A program made the position numbers and the translations under genes. From positions 94,948-158,947 of the forward strand of contig NZ_FOJW01000003.1 in assembly GCF_900112045.1 (NCBI RefSeq): DNA of 64,000 bases. Reading direction: 5' to 3'. This document shows positions 42,822-51,693 of this stretch, piece by piece. Below the pieces are notes generated by a model that did not search any database, was not told where the DNA came from, and saw only the letters and a list, made by a program, of their open reading frames with translations. Origin of the DNA: Lentibacillus halodurans. GTDB lineage: Bacteria > Bacillota > Bacilli > Bacillales > Amphibacillaceae. The number at the start of each line of letters is the position of its first letter. The stretch's first letter is position 1.

Positions 42822-43568
42822 ATGAACATTAAATTACCGAAGCCTTTTACGTTTGAAGCCGGTCCGCGTGCGGTATTGTTATTGCATGGATTTACCGGCC
42901 ATTCAGCCGATGTGCGCATGCTGGGGCGGTTTTTGGAGAAAAAGGGATACACAAGCCATGCACCGATCTACCGCGGACATGGAAAAAAGCCTGAGGAGCT
43001 GGTAAAAGCGAGTGCGGATGAATGGTGGGAAGATGTCATGAATGCATTTAACCATCTAAAGGAACTGGGGTATAAGGAAATAGCGGTTGCTGGGTTGTCA
43101 CTTGGCGGTGTGTTGGGTTTGAAACTCGCATACTCTGAACAGGTGAAGGGCATTATTCCAATGTGTGCACCGATGTTTTTTGATAACGAAGACGAACTGA
43201 CGAAAGGGTATAAGTTTAAAGCAACCGAGTTTAAACAGCTCGAGGGGAAAGATAAAGACACGATTCAAAAAGAGGTGCAGGAACTCGTTGACAATTCTCG
43301 TGATATGTTTTCGGATTTAGCTGACCTGATCACCGAGGTGAATCAACATATTGATACGATTTACATCCCAACGTTTGTCGTGCAGGCGCAGCAGGATGAA
43401 ATGATTAATACGGACAGCGCTCAATACATTTATGATAATGTGGAAGCCAATCAAAAAGACATCAAATGGTATGAGGAATCAGGTCATGTGATTACGATGG
43501 ACAAAGAAAAAGAACAACTGCATGATGATATCTATCAATTCCTCGAATCACTTGACTGGAGCGAATGA
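42822..43568 (+). CDS. Carboxylesterase (Est30/YvaK type)
   Basis: A 248-residue alpha/beta hydrolase. VLLLHGFTGHSADVR gives the oxyanion part, AGLSLGGVLG the nucleophile Ser94 region, QQDEMINTDSA the Asp and ESGHVITMDKE the His. It resembles the Geobacillus Est30 carboxylesterase and B. subtilis YvaK, which lies at the same place between secG and rnr. ATG 42822 is ten bases after GAAGGAG. Confidence 0.92.
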   Translation: MNIKLPKPFTFEAGPRAVLLLHGFTGHSADVRMLGRFLEKKGYTSHAPIYRGHGKKPEELVKASADEWWEDVMNAFNHLKELGYKEIAVAGLSLGGVLGLKLAYSEQVKGIIPMCAPMFFDNEDELTKGYKFKATEFKQLEGKDKDTIQKEVQELVDNSRDMFSDLADLITEVNQHIDTIYIPTFVVQAQQDEMINTDSAQYIYDNVEANQKDIKWYEESGHVITMDKEKEQLHDDIYQFLESLDWSE

Positions 43569-43618
43569 TTATAATTAAGAAAAAACGTGAATAATAGCAG
43601 TAGAAAGAAGGTGAGAAC

Positions 43619-45805
43619 ATGGATGAAACTATGCAGGAGAAATTACGTGAGTATTTTAATGAACATAATGACAAACCATTAGCAGTAGGTGAACTGGAGG
43701 AAGCACTCGGCTTGCAGGACGCCGTCGAATTTAAGGAACTGGTCAAGGCATTGAATGCACTTGAAGAAGCCGGAGAACTTGTGCGAACCCGCAAAAATCG
43801 CTTTGGACTTCCGGAAAAAATGAATCTCATCCGCGGCAGAATACAAATGCATGCCAAAGGATTTGCTTTTTTGATTCCGGATGATGACAGCCAATCAGAT
43901 GTGTATATCCACCATTCTGATCTGGCATCTGCTATGAATAATGACAAAGTAATGGTACGAATTGAAAAGCGAAATGACGATGGTAACAGACCAGAAGGAA
44001 CGGTTATCCGGATTTTGGAGCGGGCGACTCATCAGGTCGTCGGAACGTTTGAGGATAATAAATCGTTCGGGTTTGTCGTTGCTGATGATAAACGAATTCC
44101 GAATGATATTTTTATTCCAAAGAGCATGACAGGCGGTGCAGTGAGCGGACATAAGGTGATCGCCCATATTACGAAATTTCCGGAAGGCCGCATGAGTGCA
44201 GAAGGTGAAATTGTCCATATTCTTGGGCATAAAAATGACCCAGGGATTGATATCATATCGATTATTCATAAACACGGTATCAAGATTGATTTTCCGGAAG
44301 AGGTGCTTGAACAAGCCGCAAATACACCGGATGCGATTGATCCGGCGGAAATCGAAAACCGCCGTGATTTAAGAGATGAACAGATTGTCACGATTGACGG
44401 TGCAGATGCGAAAGACTTGGATGATGCGGTATCTGTTAAAAAATTGGATAACGGCAACTACAAACTTGGCGTTTATATTGCAGATGTGAGTTATTATGTG
44501 GAGGAAAACTCTCCGATTGACCAGGAGGCAATCGAACGTGCTACGAGTGTCTACTTGGTTGACCGTGTCATTCCGATGATTCCGCATCGGTTGTCAAATG
44601 GCATTTGTTCCTTAAACCCACAAGTGGACAGGCTCACACTCGGCTGTGAAATGGAAATGAGTGCAAAAGGCGAAGTAGTGAATCACGAAATTTTCCAAAG
44701 CGTGATCAGGACGGATGAACGCATGACATATCATGATGTGAATAAGATCCTGGTCGACAGGGATGAAGCAGTCCGTGAACGGTATAAGCCGCTCGTTCCA
44801 ATGTTTGAAGACATGGAAACATTGGCTGCAATACTGCGCGACAAACGGATGGATCGCGGTGCCATCGATTTCGACTTTAAAGAAGCCGAAGTACTGGTCG
44901 ATGAAAGTGGAAAACCGGAAGATGTCATACTCCGCGAACGGTCTGTTGCCGAACGGTTGATTGAAGAATTCATGCTGGCAGCAAACGAAACGGTTGCGGA
45001 ACATTTTCACTGGATGGATGTTCCATTTATACATCGGATTCACCAGGATCCGGATGAAAGCAAGCTTCAGCACTTTTTTGAATTCATCGCTGGACTAGGC
45101 TATGTCGTTAAAGGTACAGCAAATGAAATTCATCCCCAAGCACTGCAGAAATTGATAGAGGAAGTGAAGGGCAAGCCTGAAGAAATGATCGTCTCCAAAT
45201 TGATGCTGCGCTCGATGCAGCAGGCAAAATACGACCCGCAAAGTATCGGGCACTTCGGACTGGCGACTGAGTTTTACACCCATTTCACATCCCCAATCAG
45301 GCGTTATCCTGATTTGACAGTTCACCGGCTGATCAGAACGTATTTGATTGATAAACAGATGGATGCAAAGACGATCAGTCATTGGAAGGAACGGATGCCG
45401 GATATCGCCCGTCATTCATCCGAAATGGAGCGGACTGCGGTTGATGCCGAGCGGGAAACGGATGACTTGAAAAAAGCCGAGTTCATGCAGGATAAAATTG
45501 GTGAGAAATATACCGGCGTGATTAGCTCTATCACCAATTTCGGCTTGTTTGTGGAGCTGGAAAATACAATTGAAGGGCTGGTTCACGTCAGCTACCTGAC
45601 CGATGATTATTATCATTACGATGACCGTAATCATGCGATGATCGGTAAACGTACGGGCAATATGTACCGGATCGGTGAAGAAGTCGATGTGCGGGTTGTC
45701 AAAGTAAATATTGATGAACGTGTCGTTGATTTTGAGCTCGTAACAACCAAGCAGCCTAAGAAGAAAAGCAAGCAAAAGATCAAGGCGAAAAAAGTGAAAA
45801 AGTAA
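43619..45805 (+). CDS. rnr: Ribonuclease R
   Basis: 3'-to-5' exoribonuclease able to degrade structured RNA and, with SmpB-tmRNA, defective messages. 728 residues: N-terminal winged helix (1-75), cold-shock OB domains (about 80-230), RNB catalytic domain from [18 protein letters not shown] (the aspartate cluster), and a C-terminal S1 domain ([18 protein letters not shown]) with a lysine-rich tail. It is about fifty residues shorter than the B. subtilis enzyme, mainly in the tail. GAAGGTGAG precedes the ATG. Confidence 0.97.
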   Translation: MDETMQEKLREYFNEHNDKPLAVGELEEALGLQDAVEFKELVKALNALEEAGELVRTRKNRFGLPEKMNLIRGRIQMHAKGFAFLIPDDDSQSDVYIHHSDLASAMNNDKVMVRIEKRNDDGNRPEGTVIRILERATHQVVGTFEDNKSFGFVVADDKRIPNDIFIPKSMTGGAVSGHKVIAHITKFPEGRMSAEGEIVHILGHKNDPGIDIISIIHKHGIKIDFPEEVLEQAANTPDAIDPAEIENRRDLRDEQIVTIDGADAKDLDDAVSVKKLDNGNYKLGVYIADVSYYVEENSPIDQEAIERATSVYLVDRVIPMIPHRLSNGICSLNPQVDRLTLGCEMEMSAKGEVVNHEIFQSVIRTDERMTYHDVNKILVDRDEAVRERYKPLVPMFEDMETLAAILRDKRMDRGAIDFDFKEAEVLVDESGKPEDVILRERSVAERLIEEFMLAANETVAEHFHWMDVPFIHRIHQDPDESKLQHFFEFIAGLGYVVKGTANEIHPQALQKLIEEVKGKPEEMIVSKLMLRSMQQAKYDPQSIGHFGLATEFYTHFTSPIRRYPDLTVHRLIRTYLIDKQMDAKTISHWKERMPDIARHSSEMERTAVDAERETDDLKKAEFMQDKIGEKYTGVISSITNFGLFVELENTIEGLVHVSYLTDDYYHYDDRNHAMIGKRTGNMYRIGEEVDVRVVKVNIDERVVDFELVTTKQPKKKSKQKIKAKKVKK

Positions 45806-45818
45806 GAAGCAGAAAAAA

Positions 45819-45862
45819 GGAAAGACTAATGTGATGTGTACGAGCATCATGTTAGTCTTTTT
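45819..45862 (+). terminator. Terminator after rnr
   Basis: AAAGACTAA(TGTGATG) pairs with (CATCATG)TTAGTCTTT around a small loop, followed by a run of T. Confidence 0.9.
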
Positions 45863-45982
45863 TTATTTTCTAACAAAAAGGGTTGCATTTTGTGTTGTGG
45901 AGGAATAGAATATAACTGTATCTATAAAAGTTTCCTTAGGTAAACAATTGTTAATAAGAACAACAAAGAAGGTGAATGTAAC

Positions 45983-46792
45983 ATGTCGCAGGAGGTTATT
46001 ATTGCGTTTTTGTTTACGCTATTTGCGGGCCTGGCAACTGGTATCGGCAGTATACTGGCTTTTTTTGCAAAAACAACCAATACCAAATTCCTGTCGTTTG
46101 CACTTGGTTTTTCTGCTGGTGTAATGATTTATGTGTCTATGATCGATATTTTTGCGAAAGCACAGGAGTCATTGGTTGGCGTATTGGGAGAAGAGGGCGG
46201 TAATTGGCTGACTGTGGCTGGCTTTTTTGGCGGGATTCTGCTGATTGCCTTAATTGACCGGTTCATCCCGAAACACTCTAATCCGCATGAAACAAAAAAA
46301 GTAGAGGATATGCGAAAGAACGGTACGACAGTGAATGATCCCGCTCTGTTAAAAATGGGGACGTTTACGGCACTGGCCATTGGTATTCATAATTTTCCCG
46401 AAGGCATTGCCACATTTATGTCTGCCATACAGGATCCGGCACTTGGGCTGGCAATCGCATTTGCTATCGCCATTCACAACATCCCTGAAGGTATTGCCGT
46501 ATCTGTACCGATTTATTATGCGACAAATGATCGGCGCAAAGCATTCCGCTGGTCTTTTCTATCTGGAATTGCTGAGCCGATCGGTGCCGTCGTTGGATTT
46601 CTGATATTGATGCCATTTTTGAATGACATCATGTTTGGGGTTATTTTTGCTGCAGTTGCCGGTATTATGGTGTTCATATCACTTGATGAACTGCTGCCGG
46701 CAGCCAAAAAATACGACGAAGCACACGTATCGATTTACGGACTGATCGGTGGAATGGCTGTTATGGCACTGAGTTTGTTGTTGTTTATATAA
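45983..46792 (+). CDS. ZIP family metal transporter (ZupT-like)
   Basis: A 269-residue, eight-helix transporter. The metal-binding helices read HNFPEGIATF and HNIPEGIAVS, the ZIP hallmarks, and the cytoplasmic loop has a short histidine stretch (KHSNPHETKK). It imports zinc or other divalent cations. In Bacillus subtilis nothing of this kind lies between rnr and smpB, so the gene is an insertion into the usual order. GAAGGTG precedes the ATG. Confidence 0.9.
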   Translation: MSQEVIIAFLFTLFAGLATGIGSILAFFAKTTNTKFLSFALGFSAGVMIYVSMIDIFAKAQESLVGVLGEEGGNWLTVAGFFGGILLIALIDRFIPKHSNPHETKKVEDMRKNGTTVNDPALLKMGTFTALAIGIHNFPEGIATFMSAIQDPALGLAIAFAIAIHNIPEGIAVSVPIYYATNDRRKAFRWSFLSGIAEPIGAVVGFLILMPFLNDIMFGVIFAAVAGIMVFISLDELLPAAKKYDEAHVSIYGLIGGMAVMALSLLLFI

Positions 46793-46824
46793 TTTAATTA
46801 AAAATAGTCTTTGTTAAAGGGTGA

Positions 46825-47215
46825 GGCTAGGACACAATTAAAACTTTCCACGCTAAAGACAGGGCAGAGGAAGTACAGCATTTTACTTTTTCAACAGTCA
46901 CATTTGTCTTGGTGCAGCCTTCCTTTTATTCTGATGTTAGTTACGTGCGATCATCATTTGCTCCGGCAGCATACTGCGCTTTCCATGGGCATGGCCTCAG
47001 CCTCCCCGGAAAGGGCGTATTTTTCCGCAGCGACCATCATGCACTCACCAACAAAAGCATGGAAGCAAGCAAATCTAAGACCAAGTGACTTCTCCGTTGA
47101 TTGATTATGCGCAATAAATTTTCAAACATACCTCAAAAGATAAATACGAACTATTTCACTCATAGTGGAATCATCGTTCGGATTTACCTTTGGCTAATAT
47201 ACTTTTGTCCCAGGC
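46825..47215. repeat. MITE-like interspersed element with imperfect terminal inverted repeats
   Basis: GGCTAGGACACAA at 46825-46837 and, on the other strand, GCCTGGGACAAAA at 47215-47203 agree at 10 of 13 positions. The interior contains GCGCTTTCCATGGGCATGGC followed by CTCAGCCTCC, a string I associate with intergenic repeats of Bacillaceae. No gene product is visible, and target duplications are not evident. It lies directly before the degraded SDR gene. Confidence 0.55.
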
Positions 47216-47344
47216 GGATTTTTGATATTTGGTGAAGGAAGTCAGACTTTGAACGAACTAGTATGTCATGTTCGGTTTTATGATTTGAGCAGGAAGTGTA
47301 TCCGATACCATTTAATACAAACAAGTCAAGAAATAAAGACGGGG

Positions 47345-47917
47345 TTGGAAAACATATTGAATCCAGGTAATGTATTGATTTTTGGTGGGACGGGAATGCT
47401 TGCAGAAGCGACCGGATGGATTGCAGCTCATGCTAATCATACGATTGCTTTTGAAAGGAATAGACAACGTTTAGATCTATTAAAGAAAAAGTATGGTGAA
47501 CATGAACTTGAAGTCAAGAAATTGGATTATACCGACACATTAGCTTTAGAAAACGAGATAAAACATGCACATATGCAGCATAATACGATAATTATGTTTG
47601 GCGATTGGATTCATAGTACTGCTCCAACTGCTATTCAAACCATAAAGACAATGATAACCAAACGTCAAACACATCAGCCATGATCGTTAATCCTTATTAA
47701 AGGCAACAGCAGTAATAGATCGCATATTAAAAAAACGGAGATTCGTTTCCCGAAGAATTGTCATGTAAAGGAAGTCCAATTAGGTTTTATTGATAATGGT
47801 TCTGCTTCCAGGTGGTTAACGCATCAAGAAATATGAGAGGGTGTCATTCAAGCAGTCAAAGGAAGTAAAACGAAGATGATCGTTGGCACATTGGAATCAT
47901 GGGAAAAAAGACCATGA
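47345..47917 (+). pseudogene. Short-chain dehydrogenase-like gene with two in-frame stops
   Basis: VLIFGGTGMLAEATGWIA is a nucleotide-binding start, followed by RLDLLKKKYGEHELEVKKLDY and FGDWIHSTAP, as in a Bacillus family of short-chain dehydrogenase-like proteins. In the same frame TGA occurs at 47681-47683 and 47834-47836, yet the protein pattern continues past both (VQLGFIDNGSASRWLTHQEI, then VGTLESWEKRP) to 47917. It is best read as a decayed gene. The open frame upstream to 47222 is not convincing. Confidence 0.8.
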
Positions 47918-48058
47918 TAAAAGAGAAGGTGGGGAGCTAAAGACAGCTGAAGTTTCCGGCCATGTCAATATGAAGAACGGTGAAATAGGCACTATACAAT
48001 ACGTTGAATGAAGTGGATTTTGCAATACATTGTAGACCGAAAACGAGCCCATTGCCAA

Positions 48059-48087
48059 TTGGCACAACGACTTTTTTCTGTTAAAAT
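48059..48087 (+). promoter_or_regulatory. Putative smpB promoter
   Basis: TTGGCA at 48059-48064, spacer 17, TAAAAT at 48082-48087; 33 bases before the smpB ATG. The gap 47918-48058 has no gene. Confidence 0.7.
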
Positions 48088-48120
48088 AAGTTGGCACGCA
48101 AGTAGTGGGAGGAAGTATGT

Positions 48121-48588
48121 ATGCCGAAAGGAAATGGGAAAACAATCGCTCAGAATAAAAAAGCGAGACATGATTTTTTTATAGAAGAAACGTATGAAGC
48201 TGGCATTGTTTTGCAGGGAACGGAAATCAAATCAATTCGTGCCGGCCGTATCAATTTGAAGGATTCCCATGCAAGGATTGATCATCGGGGTGAAGTACAG
48301 CTTGTCAATATGCACATTGCACCATACGAGCAAGGGAATCGGTTTAATCACGATCCGACACGTTCACGGAAGTTGCTGCTTCACCGAAAAGAAATTGATA
48401 AATTAGTTGGTCTAATGCAGCAAAAAGGTTATTCGCTTGTACCGTTGAAAGTGTATATCAAAAACGGTGTTGCCAAAGTATTGGTTGGCGTTGGGAAAGG
48501 GAAAAAGAAATATGATAAACGAGAGGATCTGAAACGAAAGCAAATGAAGCGTGACGCTGATCGTGCTGTTAAGGAAAGCTTGCAGTAA
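48121..48588 (+). CDS. smpB: SsrA-binding protein SmpB
   Basis: RNA-binding partner of tmRNA in ribosome rescue, 155 residues. [22 protein letters not shown] at the start, then [17 protein letters not shown] and HEAPYEQ-like ([24 protein letters not shown]), and the basic C-terminal tail ([18 protein letters not shown]) are all typical. GGGAGGAAG precedes the ATG. ssrA follows 109 bases later with its own promoter. Confidence 0.98.
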   Translation: MPKGNGKTIAQNKKARHDFFIEETYEAGIVLQGTEIKSIRAGRINLKDSHARIDHRGEVQLVNMHIAPYEQGNRFNHDPTRSRKLLLHRKEIDKLVGLMQQKGYSLVPLKVYIKNGVAKVLVGVGKGKKKYDKREDLKRKQMKRDADRAVKESLQ

Positions 48589-48600
48589 ACTCGCCGGCAC

Positions 48601-48628
48601 TTGACTTTCAAAGAATTTTTGTTAAAAT
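48601..48628 (+). promoter_or_regulatory. Putative ssrA promoter
   Basis: TTGACT at 48601-48606, spacer 16, TAAAAT at 48623-48628. The mature RNA starts at 48698, leaving a 5' leader for RNase P to remove. Confidence 0.65.
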
Positions 48629-48697
48629 TATAATTGTCGTAATGACAGATAAATGAATAGTGCTCGTTCTATCCGGGCGTATTCTCCAATCTTTTAT

Positions 48698-49064
48698 GGG
48701 GACGTTACGGATTCGACAGGGATAGATTGAGCTCAGACTGCGCGTCGAGGTTACGGCTCGTAAAACGTTACTCGTCTAAATATAACTGGCGAAGAAAACA
48801 ATTCACCAGCTTTAGCAGCTGCCTAAGCACTGTCTAAAGCGATCCTTCCTGCTATCGCCCGTGTGGCAGATTGAAGGGTCTCAAATGAAGCGGGCTATTC
48901 CGGCATCCACCGTCTGAGGATGCTGGCAGAACCCAATCAGACTAGCTGCCGGAAAGCCTGTTGGCAGGCCGAACGGTAAGTGAATGATAATTTGTCAACT
49001 ATGCGTGTAGATGTCTGAGTGGCGATATCTCTGGACGTGGGTTCGATTCCCACCGTCTCCACCA
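48698..49064 (+). ncRNA. ssrA: Transfer-messenger RNA
   Basis: The ends form the tRNA-like part: GGGGACG at 48698-48704 pairs with CGTCTCC before ACCA, and GGGTTCGATTCCC is the T arm; CCA is encoded. The tag frame is GGCGAAGAAAAC... ending TAA, giving GEENNSPALAAA as the degradation tag (the exact resume codon is inferred). Total 367 bases, normal for Bacilli. Lies after smpB as in B. subtilis. Confidence 0.97.
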
Positions 49065-49086
49065 ATACATATGTTGGTGGTTTTTT
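49058..49086 (+). terminator. Terminator using the tmRNA 3' end
   Basis: CCACCAA, which contains the CCA end of tmRNA, pairs with TTGGTGG and is followed by TTTTTT. Confidence 0.85.
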
Positions 49087-49104
49087 ATGCTCGAATATAA
49101 TGAG

Positions 49105-49134
49105 CTGTAAACACAATAGTGTTTACAGTTTTTT
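49105..49134 (+). terminator. Second terminator after ssrA
   Basis: CTGTAAACAC and GTGTTTACAG form a perfect ten-base stem with loop AATA, followed by six T. Confidence 0.92.
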
Positions 49135-49228
49135 GTTTATATACATATACAAACTCATTTTTGCCTCTAAAATAAATGTTACATTTGACTGAGAACCTTT
49201 TTAATAGACTGTTAACATTTTCATTTAG

Positions 49229-49462
49229 CTAATTTTCTACATTACTTACACTCAATCGAGTATAATGTTCAATCAGTGTTTCACGAAACTTTTGTGCCGC
49301 ACGTGATAGATATCGATCATCCTTCCAGGACAAATAATAAATTCTTTCGGAAATTGGATTCTTGATTTGCACAACAGTTGTTAACTCACTCTTTTCCACT
49401 AACGAATTAGGTAACATTGTGATTAATCGTAAGTCGGATGTTACAAGGTATTGGAGCATCAT
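49229..49462 (-). pseudogene. LysR-type regulator, C-terminal remnant
   Basis: LPNSLVEKSELTTVVQI, then PISERIYYLSWKDDRYLS, is the end of a LysR effector domain. The DNA-binding half is missing, and sequence upstream on this strand (to about 49530) reads as LysR-like only in broken frames. It faces away from the oxidoreductase remnants, the usual divergent arrangement, so the regulator probably controlled them. Confidence 0.7.
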
Positions 49463-49537
49463 CTATTCCGACCTTATCGATGCTTATTCCGGTTCGATTT
49501 GTACAAAAGGAAAGCCGAGGTCGAGCACTTGGAATAG

Positions 49538-50366
49538 TTGCGTCGTATAAAAGTAATGGCAGCGGCCGCGGGATTACAGCCTGTTGTAAAAATAAGAAGT
49601 GACTTCTTTAAGGATATGGTTATCGAATCACCTCAGCTTCTCGGGAATGAGGTTTCAGGTATTGTTGTGGAGGTTGGATCGGATGTAACCTCAATATCAA
49701 AGGGGGATCATGTGATTGGTTGGACAACATTTTCTGCTCATGCAGAGTACGTGGTAGTTAATCCAAACCAAGTTGTGAAAAAACCTAGCCATATGAGTTG
49801 GGAAGAATCAGGGGCATTGTCAGCTTCCGGCCAAACTGCACTTATGGCGCTTGATGGAATTAATATTTCAAAAGAGGATACCTTACTCATTTACGTAGCT
49901 GCAGGAGGGAGTTGGAACAATGGCTGTCCAACTTGCTAGAACTAGAGGGGCAAAAGTGATTGGTACAGCGAGTGAAGCCAATCATGACTATTTACGTAAG
50001 CTTGGTGCTATTCCAATCAATTATGGAGAAGAATTGGTCGAAAACGTAAAAAATATAGTCCCGAAAGGAATAGATGCTGCTCTTGATGCTGCGGGATCTG
50101 AAGCGTTAGATGCTTCGATTAAATTAGTGCCATCTAATGATCGAATCATTACAACAGCATCACGCCATCATGTTGAAAAAACAGGAGTGAAAACAGTTGT
50201 AGGTGAACGAACACAAGCATGACTTTGTCAATTAACACAATTAGTTGAAGAAGGGCTACTTCAAGTCTATGTCCGAAAAACTTTCACCCTTGATGAGGCT
50301 GTTCTGTTGAAGCACATCGAGAAGTGGAATCTGGACATGGCCATGGTAAAGTCGTTTTTACTATAA
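49538..50366 (+). pseudogene. Quinone oxidoreductase / zinc-type alcohol dehydrogenase family, frameshifted
   Basis: Medium-chain reductase in pieces. LLGNEVSGIVVEVGSDVTS and KGDHVIGWTTFSAHAEY are the catalytic-domain parts; the first frame breaks near 49910 within the nucleotide-binding loop (AAGGSW), the next frame continues MAVQLARTRGAKVIGTAS and stops at 50222, and the C-terminus (QLVEEGLLQVYVRKTFTLDEA) shifts again. The N-terminal portion is also missing. Inactive. Confidence 0.88.
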
Positions 50367-50397
50367 ATTCATAACTATTTCTAAAGGAGACATAAAA

Positions 50398-50954
50398 ATG
50401 ACTAAAATCGCTATTATTTTAGGATCAACAAGACCAGGGCGAAAAGGTGCACAAGTGGCAGAGTGGGTATATAGCATTGCTCAAAATCGGAATGACGCTA
50501 TGTTCAAGTTAGTTGATATAGCAGATTATCAACTGCCATTACTTGATGAGCCTAGGCCAGCTGTATTAGGGCAATATAGTAAATCACATACAAAAAAATG
50601 GGCCAATACAATAGAAGTTTTGATGGATTTTTATTTGTGACTCCCGAATATAATCATGCAACAACTGGTGCATTAAAAAATGCGATTGATTATTTGTATA
50701 AAGAATGGAATCACAAGGCTGCAGGCTTTGTGAGTTATGGTGGGAATGGTGGTGTAAGAGCTGTAGAAAACTTAAGATTAATTATGGGAGAACTAATGGT
50801 AGCAGATGTTAGAACTCAAGTAACACTATCACTGATTACTGATTTTGAAAATTTTAACGAACTTAAACCAGCCAGTTATCAAGTAGATGCTTTACATGAA
50901 TTACTCGATGAGATTATCAGCTGGAGTAAAGCGTTAAAACCGCTTAGGACTTAG
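50398..50954 (+). pseudogene. NADPH-dependent FMN reductase family, frameshifted
   Basis: IAIILGSTRPGRKGAQVAEWV is the flavodoxin-like phosphate loop; the frame breaks near 50610 and FDGFLFVTPEYNHATTGALKNAIDYLY continues in another frame to 50954. The two halves together equal one reductase of about 185 residues. A single frameshift may be recent. AAAGGAG stands before the ATG. Followed by a terminator. Confidence 0.88.
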
Positions 50955-50973
50955 CCGAGATTATATCTTATAG

Positions 50974-51012
50974 TAAAAAAGTTGTTACTTGGTAACCTGG
51001 AACAACTTTTTT
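50974..51012 (+). terminator. Terminator after the FMN reductase remnant
   Basis: AAAAAAGTTGTT pairs with AACAACTTTTTT across a short loop; the T side also serves as the U-run. Usable in both directions. Confidence 0.85.
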
Positions 51013-51176
51013 ATAATTACAATTGAAATTCCGTCTTTAAATCTTTTTAGAAGGAGCACTGACATACCTGGCTGTGCAAGTTTATGCTTTATTTTGATGC
51101 GAATATATCGTATAAGTTACAATGCATAATTTTGTTCAAAATCACCTGTGATTCATGTGTACAAATCATCAAATTA

Positions 51177-51330
51177 TGGTATAATAACATCAAAAGCACA
51201 TATGATATAAAAAACCGCCCCATGTTACAGCATGAGACGGTTTCCAATAGACCAACCCCGTCAAGAGGGGTTCGGCACTGGAAGATAATCCCTCAGTACC
51301 CGGCTAAGGCATATGAGGGGTTATTTTTTA
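51177..51330 (+). ncRNA. Putative antisense RNA antitoxin
   Basis: An extended -10 promoter (TG-G-TATAAT, box at 51180-51185) would start a transcript near 51192. It contains the GGGGTT-rich structured stretch and ends with a hairpin between TAATCCCTCA at about 51281 and TGAGGGGTTA at 51314-51323, followed by TTTTTT. It therefore runs into, and past, the 3' end of the toxin gene on the other strand, as in the known bsrG/SR4 and txpA/RatA pairs. No expression data; RNA ends are inferred. Confidence 0.65.
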
Positions 51331-51413
51331 TGGTTGTTCTCCGACATCATAAACGCAATTAACATCCCAAAGGATATCATTAACGTCAAAGTCGTCTCTA
51401 CAGCCATGGGCAT
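51321..51413 (-). CDS. Holin-like small toxin, type I toxin-antitoxin
   Basis: A 30-codon frame begins MPMAVETTLTLMISFGMLI and ends FMMSENNHKK: one membrane helix with a polar, basic tail, as in the putative holin-like toxin family of Bacilli. GGGGGTG stands before ATG 51413 (or 51407, better spaced). A hairpin AAACCG...CGGTTTTTT at 51213-51250 on this strand is the likely terminator. The 3' part of the mRNA overlaps the antisense RNA by about 120 bases. The segment around 51452-51462 in the 5' leader is complementary to the 3' end at 51313-51323. Confidence 0.75.
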   Translation of the reverse strand: MPMAVETTLTLMISFGMLIAFMMSENNHKK

Positions 51414-51693
51414 CACCCCCTTTTTGGGAAGCATCCCTAAAGGAAGGTGCCTAACCCCTCATGCGAAGCCAATCTATTGTCCCTTCAGTATAACATATAT
51501 TCATTTGTTTGAGTTGACATCCTCATGCTAAAATATTCAGCTTTATATGACACTTTTCCTGAAGATTTCAGATATATAAGTTACAAATTATATTGATCCG
51601 TCTGCATATTCTTGCTGATTTAGAATTGCAATTCCTGAAAACTTCACTGTGTTACAATAGATTTGTTCGCATATGCCAAAAGAGGGTGATAGG

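Noticed and set aside
51084-51531. Two plus-strand open frames
   Set aside because: They lie over the antisense RNA, its hairpins and the toxin gene; composition is not protein-like.
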